From Echinometra lucunter (taxonomy: Eukaryota > Echinodermata > Echinoidea > Camarodonta > Echinometridae), in contig CM057157.1 of the NCBI GenBank assembly GCA_029962745.1, positions 469,491 through 533,490 of the forward strand: 64,000 nucleotides of DNA, read 5' to 3'. The first letter of the stretch is position 1. Each line of letters begins with the position of its first letter. Shown in pieces: positions 1 to 12,448 of this stretch. The notes below the pieces were generated by a model that was not told the DNA's origin, searched no databases, and was given only the letters and a program-made list of their open reading frames with translations. The position numbers and the translations under genes are program-made.

Positions 1-262
1 AGGTTATTGTTTTGGCCTTGTGGCAGCAGTCATTGCAAACATGAAAGGATAAAGTGCAAAGATGAACTGGAGGATAGTAGTGTAGCAGCGTACAGCCCTC
101 CTTAACGGGGAGATTTTAGGTTCGAAACTTAATTAAGCGCGAATTTTATTATTTTTTTGTTTCTTTCTTAGGCTTTGTATTTGTTTCTTTCTTTGATTCT
201 TTTTTTTTTACTATGACGGATGACTTTTTCGCATGCTCCTAACTTGCTAATAAAAGATCACT
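1..262. repeat. Partial ~280-bp repeat unit
   Basis: This stretch matches units at about 47,505-47,743 and 48,285-48,545. All share the order: a gaggttattattg-like segment, a cagtcattgcaaac-like segment, a tRNA B-box-like ggttcgaaac, then a T-rich stretch ending in gcatgctcc. The unit leads directly into the longer composite repeat that starts near 263, as it does at 48,560. The B-box-like motif suggests an old tRNA-derived SINE module, but no clean A box is visible. No coding capacity seen. Confidence 0.6.
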
Positions 263-1309
263 ATGCAGCAAACAGTATGCGTGAGGTTATTATTGTGGCC
301 TTTTGGGCAGTCATTACAAACAAGAAAAGATAGAGAGTACAATCTCAACATGAAAAGGAGAATAGATAAGAATATATGATGATCAGTTACAACACTGTTT
401 ATAATTATGTCAGCGTGAGTTGTAATAAGTAAGTGCGAGCGAACTTTGGGGAAAAATGAAAATATTTTCATTGCTGCAATTTAGGGGCAATGTACGTTCT
501 TAGGAAAGTTTTGTTCGTTGTATCCCCCAGCTCTTGCCTCCTCCTGCTCCATGCCCGGTTTCACCCTGTAGTCGTGTCAAGAACAAGGTACTCTGTTATT
601 AGGCCTATATGAAACGAAACTTCTCTGATTCTTCGAAGCTATACACATTACCAAATGAGAAAAGGAATAGTTAAAAGAGGGGAAATGGCACAATAAGGAC
701 GAAAAAGGAACATGCATTCGATTTTATGGAGCACTTATCGAAAAGGGAATTGCAATACTCAAAAGCAAAAAGGGGCACTTACAATAAACTTGGACGCTCA
801 TAAAAGGGGCACTTGTCAGGTTTAATGGGGGTGAAATGGCACTTACTAGAAAGCTAAGTGTGTACCAAATTTCAAAAAGGGAGTAATGCCAGAATGGTAA
901 AGGTATACAAGTCATGTGCTAACTTATCAACGAACAAAAGGGCACTATTGGGCACTTATAGCGAATTTACAGGAGGAATGGGACATAATTTACTAGCCAG
1001 GAAAAGGAGCAATTCATCAGAAGTAAATTGGGGTATGTATTCGATTTCGAATGGGGAACCTGCCCAAATAGAAAGAGGGAACTTATCAGAGATGTAAAGG
1101 AGAATGCACTTTTAGAACGAAAAAATGCGCAGTCAAAATCGGGCACTTATACCTTTCAATAGGGAGATTCATTAGAAGTAACAAGGACTCACTTGTCAGA
1201 AGGGAAAAGAGCGCTATGGGGAAAAAAGAATTAATGTAAGGATCACAAATGTGGTGTAAAAGTGGAGCAGGTGAGGGATTTATTTAAGAAAGCTGAATTA
1301 CCTGACGGG
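263..1309. repeat. Composite dispersed repeat, left arm (copy 1)
   Basis: Near-identical to 48,560-49,637 over about 1 kb. From about 650 it is a degenerate purine-rich array built on variations of aaaaggggcacttatcag, roughly 25-30 bp per unit. The same array is present in inverted orientation at 50,810-51,430. Short ORFs here are chance products of the purine-rich repeat. No gene is seen. Confidence 0.75.
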
Positions 1310-2004
1310 CACTGGCGTACTGGAGGGGGGGGGGGGATTGGGGGCGTCAGCCCCCCCCCCCCGAATAAATTTCAACCATGGTTTATTTTCAATTTTATAT
1401 TAGTGATATCACTCGAATTTCATTACTTCTCCCTAGACTCCCCTTTCTGTTGTCAAGTAACGCATTCACAATTTCCCAAATAGCATGCATAACAAGGCAG
1501 AAAACACGCATAATATCAATACTAATGTGTTTTATGATATAACACTTGGTTTCATCTGTTTATCTGACAATGGATTCCTACTTTGAAAATGAATTCTTAG
1601 ATTTACCAAAACTAGACACGGGCTTTAAGTTTTTAGTGCCAAATAGTGTTTTTTTTACAGAGTTGCAAACCATCAATACTGCAAAAGCTCCTTTACCATG
1701 GGAGTGCACTTGCGTAGCCAGGGGGGGGGGGGCGATGGGGGCGGTCACCCCCTCCAAAACGCCAACAGAAAAGAAAAAAAATAGAAGGAAAAAAAGCGGG
1801 AGCGAGAAAAGAAAAAAGGTAAGAGAACATAAGAAGAGCGGGAGCAGACAAGGAACAATTCAAAGAATCGTCGGAGCTTCCGTATTGTGAGGGGGGGGGG
1901 GGTACCCTGGCTCGGTCGCTACTCTCCCTCATCAGGGTTGGTCGCTTCGCTCCTCGCAAAGATTGAGCCCAACCCCCCAAATATTTTGGCTCATTACGCC
2001 ACTG
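1310..2004. mobile_element. CACTGGCG-ended repeat module (copy 1)
   Basis: The module starts CACTGGCGTACTGG and ends CATTACGCCACTG, so the ends are roughly inverted (CACTGGCGTA against CAGTGGCGTAATG). Two other copies lie at 44,549-45,577 and 49,638-50,366. The right junction is sharp, since sequence after CCACTG differs in all three copies. It carries several poly-G runs and no transposase. The element class is not settled; terminal inverted repeats suggest a DNA transposon derivative. Confidence 0.6.
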
Positions 2005-2990
2005 GGTTTTCCAGGAACAATCTAAGATTTCCCTCCAATCGATGTTCTTATCATGCTTATAGATGGTTCTTTTTTTCCGAATTTTCCCCTTCAGTCCGTA
2101 CATGTAGTAACATGGAAAATCTGGGGGTGGGGCTAGTAAAATTTGACCAGTGGTCGCAATTTCACTGTGATGGATTGAAAGAGGGCGTAGTCCCCTACAA
2201 ACATTCGAAAGATTTTTCAGGAACAATATACCATTTTCCTCCAATCGGTGGACATATAAATGCTTTTTTCCCGAATTTTCTCCTGAAGACCTTAATAACA
2301 TGGAAAATCTAGGGGGTGGGGCTAGTAAAACTTGACCAGTGGTCACATTTTAACTGTGATGGGTTGAAAAAATGGGTACCCCACACAAACACCCCAAAGG
2401 TTTTTCAGGAACAATCTACCATTCTCCTCATATCGATGTTCTTATCATGCTTATAACTGATGCTTCTTTTTTCGGAATTTCCTCCTCAAGGCCGGTATAA
2501 CATGGAAAGTCTAGATGGTGGGGCTAGTAAAATTTGAAGTGGTCACAATTTCACTGTGATGGATTGAAAGAGGACGTAGCCCCCTACAAACATCCGAAAG
2601 ATTTTTCAGGAACAATATACCATTTTCCTCCAATCGGTGGTCATATAAATGCTTTTTTCCCCCGATTTTTCTCCTGAAGACCTTAATAACATGGAAAATC
2701 TAGGGGGTGGGGCTAGTAAAACTTGACCAGTGGTCACATTTTTACTATGACGGATTGAAAGAAGGGTACCCCTCTACAACCTCCCCAAAGGTTTTCCAAC
2801 AATCTACCATTTTCCTCCAATCGATGTTATAAATGCTTCTTTTTCGTAATTCCCTCCTTGAGATCATAATATAATGGAAATTTGAGGGTTTTGACTACAA
2901 AAACTTGACTGGTGGTCACACTTTCACTGTGATAGATTAAAAGAGATGATACCCCCTTGGAAACACCCCAAAGGTTGTCCAGTTAACGCA
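2005..2990. repeat. ~190-bp tandem repeat, about five units
   Basis: The motif aacatggaaaatctaggggg followed by gtggggctagtaaaa recurs at about 2,110, 2,298, 2,500, 2,690 and 2,872, giving a 182-202 bp period. Each unit also carries a ttcactgtgatggattgaaa-like segment and a tttttcaggaacaat-like segment. The last units are more diverged than the first. ORFs over it on either strand run through the repeat and are not credible genes. Confidence 0.8.
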
Positions 2991-3768
2991 GCCATACACA
3001 ATCTTCAATTTACACATAATCTCGTATCCGATATAAAAATAAGTGTGGGCTGGAATTGTGGGCTTATTGTTGGCTAGCTTATTGTTGGCTGACTTACCAT
3101 ATGCGGCCGGGCGCGGCCGAATGTGCGCTTGACGATCACACCCGCGAAATTTAATTGCAAACTCAACTAGATCCTACTTAAACGGATATGATCCGAGATC
3201 GGAATTAACGAATTATTGCCTGGCCCAGGATTAGATTACTGATCTACTGTAAATCGAATGAAGATCACTTTGTTGATGACATTCATTGGTAAGTTAAGGT
3301 AAGGTAGACTTTGATCCGCCGTTAGTTCCATTTTTTGCGCGGTTAGCTAACGGGTCGATCTAAAAAAATTAAAATGCATGGCCCTGTCCGTAGGACTACC
3401 GTACTTTGCTTTCACTCGCTGAAGAGCGGCCGGGCAAGGCCAAGGGGACGGCCGGCCTCGAAGTCGGAAGCGCCGCGCAGCACCAGTTGCAAGTTGCTGA
3501 CTATGAAAACTTGTCTTGTTTTCCTGGTACTGCCCACAATCTTGATTTACCTTGATGTTGGGCATAACGTAGACCTATAGGTCTAGTTATACCCAACTTA
3601 TTTGCCCCTCTGCATCTTCTTGAAAAAAATATCTTTGTACTAGATCTAGTCTAGATCTAGACTAGACCTAGGACTAGGTCAGGTGACTAGGTCTAGATCT
3701 AGACTAGTCTAGATGATCTAATTCTTGTACTAGTTGTAGGCCTAGAACTTAGAGTCTAGCATGTCTAG
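2991..3768. other. Gene-free spacer with CTAGATCT low complexity
   Basis: No convincing gene is seen. A GC-rich patch with cggccg words lies at about 3,105-3,125 and 3,425-3,480. From 3,637 to about 3,768 the sequence is a scrambled palindromic array of tctagatctag-type words. Related tagatct words continue on the far side of the adjoining element (6,304-6,370), which suggests the element inserted into this low-complexity tract. Confidence 0.5.
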
Positions 3769-4266
3769 GGGCGCATTTCATGAAACCAACTCCATGACAG
3801 TCATATCTCTTGTCCATGATCTACGGAGATGTCAGGGACCTGACAAAGTGTTCATGAAAGCCTGACATCTCACAAATCCAAGATATCGATACTATTGGCT
3901 GAAAAAGATAGCCTTAATCACAATCCTCTGGATTTATTATCAATCATTCCAACACAATTTAGACTCACCTTTGCTCTAATTGGTGTAAAAGTATAGAAAA
4001 CATCAATGGGATTTGATGAACATAATACAAACGTTGCATTCATGTGAAAAACTATATTAATTGTGACATCTGAGAATTTCTAAAATTAATAAACGAAAAG
4101 CTGCTGTTGCGCTTTGCGAATTTAGATTTGTAATTAAGAGGACACCGTAACGTAATTGACAAATTGTTGAAAGCAGACCCATATTTTGTTTTATTTTTTT
4201 AAAAATACTGAATTGGTGTATTCTGCATGGTCATGGAATGAGAGTCTGCAAACTCAAGAAATATTT

Positions 4267-5003
4267 GTATTTAGAGTACAGTATGTGCTCCTGTGGGCGG
4301 CCGTCGCCTGTGAGAGGCCGGCCGGTGGTGAATAAAAACTAAAAATTTAAAAAATATTTTTGATATCCCTTCAAAAATTACCTTGGACAGTCTGAGGTAG
4401 GTTCTAGTGCACCAAAAAACATACTCCGCGAAAGCAGTAAGCATAATGAGTCTCACTGAATATCAGAAGTCGACACCACCAGTCACTTACTGAAAAATTG
4501 CAATTTCTTAACTTTTAAGTTAAGAAACTTTGACATACTTAAGCAGTACTTAAGCTTTATTTGTTCAATTTGATAACTGATTAGATTTTTATTTAAGAGA
4601 ATGAAGTTCATGGTCCATATTTTGCTGCAGAAATTCTTATTTAGAGTATGTGCTCCTGTGGGCGGCCGTCCCCTGTGAGCGGCCGGTGGTGAATAAAAAC
4701 TAAAAATTAAAAAAATATTTTTGATATCCTTTCAAAAATTACCTTGGACAGTCTCAGGTAGGTACTAGTGCACCAAAAAAACATACTCAGCGAAAGCATT
4801 AAGCATAATGAGTCTCACAGAATATCATTAGAAGTCGACGCCACCAGTCACTGACTGAAAAATGGCAGTTTCTTAACTTTTAAGTTAAGAAACTTTGACA
4901 TACTTGAGCCAATACTTAAGCTTTATTTATTATTATTATTAACTGATTTGATTTTTATTTAAGAGAATGAACTTCATGGTCCCTATTTTGCTGCAGAAAT
5001 TCT
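4267..5003. repeat. Tandem duplication, ~370-bp unit x2
   Basis: Two copies (about 4,267-4,636 and 4,637-5,003) share tatgtgctcctgtgggcggc, a gaataaaaactaaaaat segment, and an internal hairpin in which cttaacttttaagttaag is self-complementary. They lie inside the 3,769-6,303 element and differ by scattered substitutions and small indels. Confidence 0.8.
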
Positions 5004-6060
5004 TGTGTATACCACCAGAGAAAAAGTTGCATGGGGGTGGCCGCTCACCAGAGCCATTTTTCAAGATGTGTCCTGTGAGCGGCCACCCTATGTAAAACGT
5101 GTACAAAATGCAGGTTTTTGTAGGAGATAGTACTCTGCCTTCATTTTTTTGTCACGGCATTTGGTAGATCATCACTTTTGACAGATTTTATGGGTTTCTA
5201 CACAGTATTATTACTTTTCATAAAGTATTGGTGTGTAAAGCATGAAATTCAATATTAATTTTGTTTACTTCGTCACCAATATGGCGCTAAATGCTCGCCA
5301 AATGATAGGCGGCCGCCCACAGGGGTAGGGGCGGCCGCACACAGGACCCCTAACATCATTTTGAAAAATGGACATTACTGACCGTGTAATTGGTCAATAA
5401 TTTTAAGTTTGCCCTCTATTCAATTAGCAGGTGTTTGGACTCTGCATTGATGGAATTGAACTTTGTGTGAGTCTTTGATTAATAAATATAATCAGCAAAT
5501 TCCCTTTAAGCGGCCGCACACCAGAGCCGGTACTCTATACCACCAGAGAAAAAGTTGCATGGGGGTGGCCGCTCACCATAGCCATTTTTCAACATGGGTC
5601 CTGTGAGCGGCCACCCTATGTAAAACGTGTACAAAATGCAGGTTTTTGTAGGAGATTGTACTCTGCCTTCGTATTTTTGTCACAGCATTTGGTAGATCAT
5701 CACTTTTGACAGATTTTATGGGTTTCTACACAGTATTATTACTTTTCATAAAGTATCGGTGTGTAAAGATTCAAATTCAATATCAATTTTGTTTACTTTG
5801 TCACAAATATGGCGCTAAATGCTCGCCAAATGATAGGCGGCCGCCCACAGGGGTAGGGGTGGCCGCACACAGGACCCCTAACATCGTTTTGAAAAATGGA
5901 CACTACTGACCACGTAATTGGTCAATAATTCTAAGTTTGCCCTCTACTTAATTAGCAGGTATTTGGACTCTGCATTGATGGTATTGAATTATGTGTGAGT
6001 CTTTGATTAATAAATATAATCCGCAAATTCCCTTTAAGCGGCCGCACACCAGAGCCGGTA
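5004..6060. repeat. Tandem duplication, ~530-bp unit x2
   Basis: Two copies (about 5,004-5,530 and 5,531-6,060) both start with taccaccagagaaaaagttg and contain ggcggccgcccacaggggta and ccctttaagcggccgcacac. Divergence is low, so this duplication is fairly recent. They lie within the same 2.5-kb element as the 370-bp pair. Confidence 0.8.
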
Positions 6061-6303
6061 CTCTAATAAATAAACATTCCTTATTTTTCACTGACTGCGA
6101 GCTGCCCATAGCCGACGAAAAGGTGACCTGTGATGGCGTGCTGAAAAGATATGACATGTTCGGAGGAGCGACAAGTCATTTGTCAGGGAAGTTGTCGCTG
6201 GTCTTGGCAAAGACGGCTTTGTGAAACACTTAGCAGACAAGATGACTGACAACTCCGAGATGTTGTTGATCTTGTAGTTATGACGGTTTCATGAAACGCG
6301 CCC

Positions 6304-8320
6304 TAGATCTATTCTAACGTTAGATCTATGCTATCTTCTTCTAAGTTCTAGAATAGATCTAACAAAGTTAACAGTTAGCGTTAGCAGTCTACATGGTCTA
6401 ACATTAAAATAACGTTAACGTTAGTGTTGTTGGTTGGTTTCCTCCAGAGTCCAGTCTGGAGAACTGCAGTCGTTGCAGGGTTGTCATCAGCGTGAATATA
6501 CAAGTGTTGAAGTAGGGTTTACAAATACAGATTGACCATAGTAGATCTACTGGTACGTTTGACATGACAACTTAAACTCAAGACTCAAGACTTCAAGTTG
6601 AATTGTGAGATATTGTGTGGAGAATACGAATACTGTCATGACTGTGTGTGAAAGATAAATCCCCCATGACATATTCCCTTCCTGTGAAAATATTATTTCT
6701 GAAAGATCATGAATGAAATTGAAAAGCATGGCCTGGGCCATGGCCATTTTAACTTGAAGTTGAACCTGAACTTTGAAGGAGAAGTTTTTCTCATGAATGA
6801 TGATTGATGAAGTACCAGTCGGTGTAACGTTAATTTAAACTAAAGTCGCAGTGGATCTTGATCTGAACCCTCAAATTCAGTCTTCAGACAGTGTGCAGTT
6901 GTGTATCAGTATCATTTCAAGAGACGTTTATCAGGCTGTTTTACATTTTCATGATTTTCAAGTTTTATTTTGCTGCAGGGCCTCATCAACGAAAAGATGG
7001 ACCAATGTATTCTCTTTCAGTTGATATAAGTTTTATTGACCCTGATTTGAAATTAAGATCAACTTGTAAATTTAGAAAAATTGCCAAAATGGCTAAAAAT
7101 CAGCATTCCATTCATTTTGAATGGGAAATGCTCACTCATTTCATAAAATCTTGATAAGCATTACTGATCCCTCTCAGTAACATTTCATGCCTCAGTTAGG
7201 CTCAGTATAAAAAAACGTAGAAAAGAACTTTCTCTATCAAATGATACCAAACATTTGATATTGAAATAAGGAGATCAACATGAGGAAATGCATTGACTAA
7301 AGAACAAAAAAACGGTCCACTTTTTGGTCAAAGTTCAGCTAGCCCCGGGACGCTGCCATGGAGTGGAGCCAGTGCTTCTCGGTGGAGCTCTCGTCTGTCA
7401 CAGTGAAAACTACTAATAACTTTTTCTTAAGTAAATAAGATTTTGATAAAATATATATACAATGCTACTATCTTAAATACAATGCTGGTCGGAAATCATA
7501 TTCACCTCAAATGTGTTTAGAATCCATCAAATTTTCCTTTTTGCGCGCCAATTTGAAGCTATTCCGGCGATCACCGTTCCGCATAGCGTATAGCAGAAAC
7601 AAAAATATGAACTTGCGCATGCGCATTTGCAAACTAACAACGGCATGTGGAAAAGATTCATCAAAGATCTGGGAAAATATAGCCTCATGTTTGTATCATC
7701 CTCTTCAAAAATTGTAACAAAAATCATCTGGACGCCGTTGTAAGTATCTGAAATCCCGATTTAATAAGAAAATAATTCACTATGGAGAGCTGGAGAGCTC
7801 GGAATAGTTGGGCACCTAACCCAGGGCTTGCCTTTAACTTTTTTTTTAGGTAGCCAGCCGGGCCACTTGACTAGAAGGTTCAGGTGGCCAAATGGAATTT
7901 CAGGTGGCCCTGATATTATTCTGCTAAGATACATGCATACTAATACACAATGACATGTTAAGCTCTTGGGGATAGCGTTCCAAACTCCAAAGGGGATGGA
8001 GGGGAAGGGAGAGGGAAGGGGCTTTTTTCTTACAATTGAAAAGGTAAGATTAAGAAACGGGCCTACTCTCATCTGAAGCTGAAAAATATTTTTATATGGC
8101 GTGTTTGATTGATAACAGCACACTCCCGGCCAAGTCATAAAAGTAGCTCGATCTATCCTCCCAGGGATCAGAGAATAACTCTTTTGTTTTGAGAGATTCA
8201 AAGACTAGAAAAAAGGGGACACCAGTGTGCAACTGAGCATAATGCGATCTTTCCATGGATGCATGTCCCAATACGAACATTCTTTTTTGCAAAATAATAT
8301 CCCTCCCCGTCGTAAGTAAC
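6304..8320. other. Gene-free stretch
   Basis: No gene or clear element is seen. From 6,304 to 6,430 there are TAGATCT and GTTAACGTTA low-complexity words. At 7,820-7,905 a T-run is followed by ggccactt and ggtggcc words that resemble 11,680-11,755. Short ORFs have no recognisable family and no splice context. Confidence 0.4.
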
Positions 8321-8324
8321 TGAA

Positions 8325-8860
8325 GAAAAAGGAGATCAGAAGGAGGAAAAGGAGATGGACAAGGAGAATAATGAGAAGAATTTTTTTTTAAAGCAAGAAA
8401 GAAATGCAAAAATAAAGAAACATAAATAGATAAATACAAGAGCCAGAAGCAACATGTATAGGGATAAAACAGGAAAGGATGAAAAAAAAGGATGAAAAAG
8501 AAAGGAAGAAATAATTAAAGACAAGAGCTGAAAGGAGATGTAGGGGAAAAGAAGGGAAGGAATAAATAAAGAAAAGAGTTGGAAGGAGATGTAGGGATAC
8601 AGACAAAAAATTTTTTTTTTTTTTGGGGGGGGAAGAAAAAGGAATAAGAATTGGACGAAGAACAATCAAGAGAGGGAGAAGTGAAAAAAAAGAACAATAG
8701 AAAAGGGACAGGACGTGTACGTAGACGAAAATGCAAAAAAAAAGAAGAGAGAGGAAAGAAGAAAAATAAAAAGAGGGTAAGGAGAAAAGGGAAGAGAGAT
8801 GGAAGAAAAAGCCACGGATGAGGAAGAGGGAGATAAGGTAAAAATTTTTTAGAGAATTAT
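8325..8860. repeat. Polypurine (GGA/GAAAA) tract
   Basis: About 500 bp is almost entirely A and G on the + strand, with ggagat, gaaaagg and aaaaaa words and a short T-run with poly-G at about 8,610-8,630. Four overlapping Phe/Ser/Leu-rich ORFs on the - strand are artefacts of this composition. Confidence 0.85.
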
Positions 8861-9638
8861 GTCATTTGTGAATTAAGAGTGAGATCAAACGTTCCAAATA
8901 CTTGGACCATTCATACACACAGACTATTTATTTTATTTTCTGGTAAATATAATAATAATATATAAATATATCACGTTTAAAAAAAGCATCAAGTGCAAAT
9001 TATAATACGTTGCAAGTGCCCAAATAACAGGCCTACCCAACAAACTAAGGCGTCGATCTTCTTTCAAGTGATAAAACTAGGTCAAAGTATGTGTCATTCT
9101 TCTATCACGTACGTGCTTGTGAATGGAAATAGTGTTTGCTCCAGTTAATTGTTTTGCTAATTTACAGCAAGTGCCTGATTATTGATAGCGTAAGCCGTAA
9201 TTCTTGTTGCTCATCGCACCCATACACTTAACCCTGACATGCTATCAAGAATATTCAGAGAATAAACTTTGATACAAGTTGATAATTTATCAAACTGTGA
9301 AAAGACGTGTTGGGGGAGTAAATAAAATGGGCTTGAATTCAGGCTACATGTATATAAAGGCTCCGGCCAGCGCCACATGCACATGCTCGTCACCAACAAC
9401 GACAACAATGATATGGGGAGCCTTTCATGAAACCAAATCAGTCAGGATTTTCACCGACTGTTGTTCTAAGCTACTGCAATCCTCGCATTTGATTGGCTGA
9501 GAGCAAATTAGTGACTCGGTGAAAATCGGTGACAAACTTTGACGGAACACGACCTGACCCCGATATCGCTGCATCAAACGTACGTACATACTAAACTGCG
9601 GCTATAAATAGCGCTAGCTACGTACGTACACACTGCGT

Positions 9639-11430
9639 TAGTGTTGCAACGAATCGCCGAAACTCGGATTCGATTCGATTCGGATTCGTTTCAGATTTTT
9701 CTTCCCGAAATTCGTTTCGATTCGGATTCGGAATTATTTTTATTTGTTTGAAATAAAAAGTCGGAAACATGCGTGTTTTTTTGTTTTGACTTCCTTTTTC
9801 TTCTTTAACATGCGAAGCGCGGGGATGCGCGATCTTGATTCGTTGTTCAAATAGAAATTATTCAAACTCCGTCATGTTTAAAAACAAACTTACGATAGTA
9901 GCAGAAATGATTCAAACTCCATTATGTTTAGAAATGAACGTACGATAGAGGCAAAAATCTTTGAAACGCCGTTATGTCTAGAAAATGAACGCACGTAAGA
10001 AACAGAAATTATTTAAACTCCGGAATGATAAAAAAAAAAAAACTTACGATGGTAGTAGAAATTATTTAAACTCCATTATGTTTAAAAACGAACGTACGAT
10101 AGAAGCAAGAATTGTTCAAACTCCGTCATGTCTAGAAAATGAACGCACGATAGAAATACGGTAGAAATTATTCAAACTCCGTCATGTTTAAAAACAAACT
10201 TACGATAGTAGTAGAAATTATTCAAACTCCGTCATGTCTAGAAAATGAATGCACGATCGAAAATTAATTATTTAAACTCCGTAATGTTTTAAAACGAACG
10301 TACGTTAGAAGCAAAAATTATTTAAACTCCGTCATGTCTAGAAAATGAACGCACAATCGAAAATGAATTATTTCAACTCCGTAATGTTTTAAAACGAACG
10401 TACGATAGAAGCAAAAATTATCTAAACTCCGTCATGTCTAGAAAATGAACGCACGATCGAAAATTAATTATTTAAACTCCGTAATGTTTTAAAACGCACG
10501 TACGTTAGTTAGAAGCAAAAATTAAACTCCGTCACGTCTAGAAAATGAACGCACGATCAAAAATTAATTATTCAAACTTCTTAATGTTTTAAAACGAACG
10601 TACGTAAGAAGCAAAAATTATTCAAACGCTGTCATGTCTAGAAAATGAACGCACGTTAGAAACAGAAATTATCCAAACTCCGTCATCTTTAAAAGCAAAC
10701 TTACGATAGTAGTAGAAATTATTCAAACTCCTTTATGTTTAAAAACGAACGTACGATAGAAGCAAAAATTATATAAACTCCGTCATGTCTAGAAAATGAA
10801 CGCACGATCGAAAATTAATTATTTAAACTCCGTCATGTCTAGAAAATGAACGCACGATAGAAATAGAAATTATTTAAACTCCGTTATGTTTAAAAACAAA
10901 CTTACGATAGTAGTAGAAATTATTCAAACTCCATTATGTTTAAAAATGAACGTACGACAGAAGCAAAAATTATTTAAACTCCGTCATGTCTAGAAAATGA
11001 ACGCACGATAGAAATAGAAATTATTTAAACTCCGTCATGTTTAAAAACAAACTTACGATAGTAGCAGAAATGATTCAAACTCCATTATGTTGAAAAACGA
11101 ACGTACGATAGAAGCAAAAATTATTTAAACTCCATCATGTCTAGAAAATGAACGCACGATAGAAATAGAAATTATTTAAACTCCGTCATGTCTAGAAAAT
11201 GAACGGACAATAGAAATAAAAATTATTTAAACTCCGTCATGTTTAAAAACAAACTATCGATAATAGCAGAAATTATTCAAACTCCATTTTGTTTAAAAAC
11301 ATGTTCAACTGAATGCTGGAGTTCCCGAATCTTCCGAATCAAGTAGCAAAATTCGGATTCGGCAGGATTCGTTTCGACAACGCAAATTCGCGAATTTTCA
11401 GTTCGGTTCGGAAATTCGGAAACAACACTA
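9639..11430. mobile_element. Non-autonomous hAT-type element carrying a satellite
   Basis: The left end starts TAGTGTTG and the right end closes CAACACTA, an 8-bp perfect inverted terminus. It is flanked by perfect 8-bp direct repeats CACTGCGT at 9,631-9,638 and 11,431-11,438. An 8-bp duplication and a TAGTG start (YARNG rule) are hallmarks of the hAT superfamily. The subterminal regions are rich in cgaat/attcg words in both orientations. No transposase is present; most of the interior is a 50-bp tandem repeat. Confidence 0.88.
9845..11290. repeat. 50-bp satellite array, ~28 units, inside hAT element
   Basis: The unit is 50 bp, with attcaaactccgtcatg, a gtttaaaaac or gtctagaaaatg variant, then aacgtacgatag or aacgcacgatag, then aagcaaaaatt. 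At least two variants (gtttaaaa and gtctagaa) alternate, which suggests a 100-bp or longer higher-order unit. The array sits wholly between the inverted termini of the 9,639-11,430 element. Confidence 0.9.
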
Positions 11431-11438
11431 CACTGCGT

Positions 11439-12016
11439 ATCATCAACACATGCGCTGCGCTGCACACACAATTCGCGATCACTTCAGTGTTTGTGCACAT
11501 TGACGTTCAAGTTAGATCTACGAATCTACTGGACAGCGAGAGCTTATTTTGAACTCGTATGATTTCAGTTTAAAAGTATGCTCATTTTCAGTAGTTGACA
11601 CTCGCAGACTAGATCTAAGATCTGCTAGAAAATTTCAATTTTTTCATTATTTTTGTTTTCATTTTGTTATTTTGGGGTGGCCACCCGGGCCACTGTTCCG
11701 ACATTTTCGGGTGGCCCGACGCCGTTTCGGGTGGCCAATGGCACCCGGGCCACCGCTAAGCGCGAGCCCTGTAACCTTTCCTACGACAAAGTGCGCAGCC
11801 CGAACGATGTGTGTTCAGGCTGCAGCAGTAACAGTTCAGCATGCTTTGGTACAGAAAGTGAAATCTGCTGTGAACACTAGTACTGGTGAACACCCTCATA
11901 GTACATGTACATAGGCCTAGCAATAGCATGCCATATGGCAGGAAAAAGGCTGAAAAAATGTTGGATTTCAAATTTCATTCTCTTTTTCTGCAGTAATTAA
12001 CAACAGTCAGTAGAGC
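11439..12016. other. Gene-free spacer
   Basis: No gene is seen. A GC-rich patch at 11,680-11,775 repeats gggtggcc and cccgggccac words and resembles 7,845-7,905 in outline. Short ORFs over it have no splice partners or family match that I can see. Confidence 0.35.
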
Positions 12017-12448
12017 CTAGAGGCACTGGTCTGCAAACACGGATTGTCCTCACAGACGGGATTTCCTGATAAATGAAGACAAATTGTGTCCTCATAAATT
12101 GAGATCGTCTGCATTTACAAGGACATTTTCTTTTTGCCACGGCCTGCGGGGCAAAGACATTAGTTTCGTGGCTCGAGAGTGCTAAAAGCAAAAGTAGATT
12201 CTGTGTAATCAAATACCCTAGTATATGTACTAGTTCACCGTCTTTTTTCAAGACTTGTCCATCTTCCCACGGACGTATTATGAAAACACACCATGAAAAT
12301 GGGGGAACCGGAGCTTGCGTTGGCAATTCTAAGTGCCCAAAGAAGATTTTCATGACTGTCAGCCTGTGTGAAGAATCCCTTGTAAATTAGGACGATCCTG
12401 GTTAATGGAGAGTGGAAACGATCTTCGTTTACGGACCAGCACCTCTAG
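12017..12448. mobile_element. MITE with CTAGAGG termini
   Basis: The left end reads CTAGAGGCACTGGTCTGCAA. The reverse complement of the right end reads CTAGAGGTGCTGGTCCGTAA, giving imperfect TIRs that extend a further ~10 bp (ggattgtc against agatcgtt). The element is about 432 bp, has no ORF of note and looks non-autonomous. If the outer TA pairs are target duplications it could be Tc1/mariner-type, but other readings are possible. Confidence 0.65.

Larger units (their letters stand above)
3769..6303. mobile_element. 2.5-kb non-autonomous DNA transposon with 19-bp TIRs
   Basis: The left end reads GGGCGCATTTCATGAAACC. The reverse complement of the right end reads GGGCGCGTTTCATGAAACC, one mismatch in 19. 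Both ends are flanked by TAG, a likely 3-bp target duplication. A GGG-starting TIR with a 3-bp duplication recalls PIF/Harbinger elements, but that assignment is inference. No transposase ORF is present; the interior is two pairs of tandem duplications. Confidence 0.75.

Noticed and set aside
1693..2346. 217-codon - strand ORF
   Set aside because: It spans the junction of two unrelated repeats (the CACTGGCG module and the 190-bp array) and is not kept in sister copies.
8336..8736. Several overlapping Phe/Ser-rich - strand ORFs
   Set aside because: They arise from a polypurine tract and overlap in multiple frames.
7822..11770. A single 3.9-kb element with CAGGGCTTGC and GCGAGCCCTG ends
   Set aside because: The ends are roughly inverted and flanked by similar ggtggcc words, but no 8-bp target duplication is found and the interior is heterogeneous.
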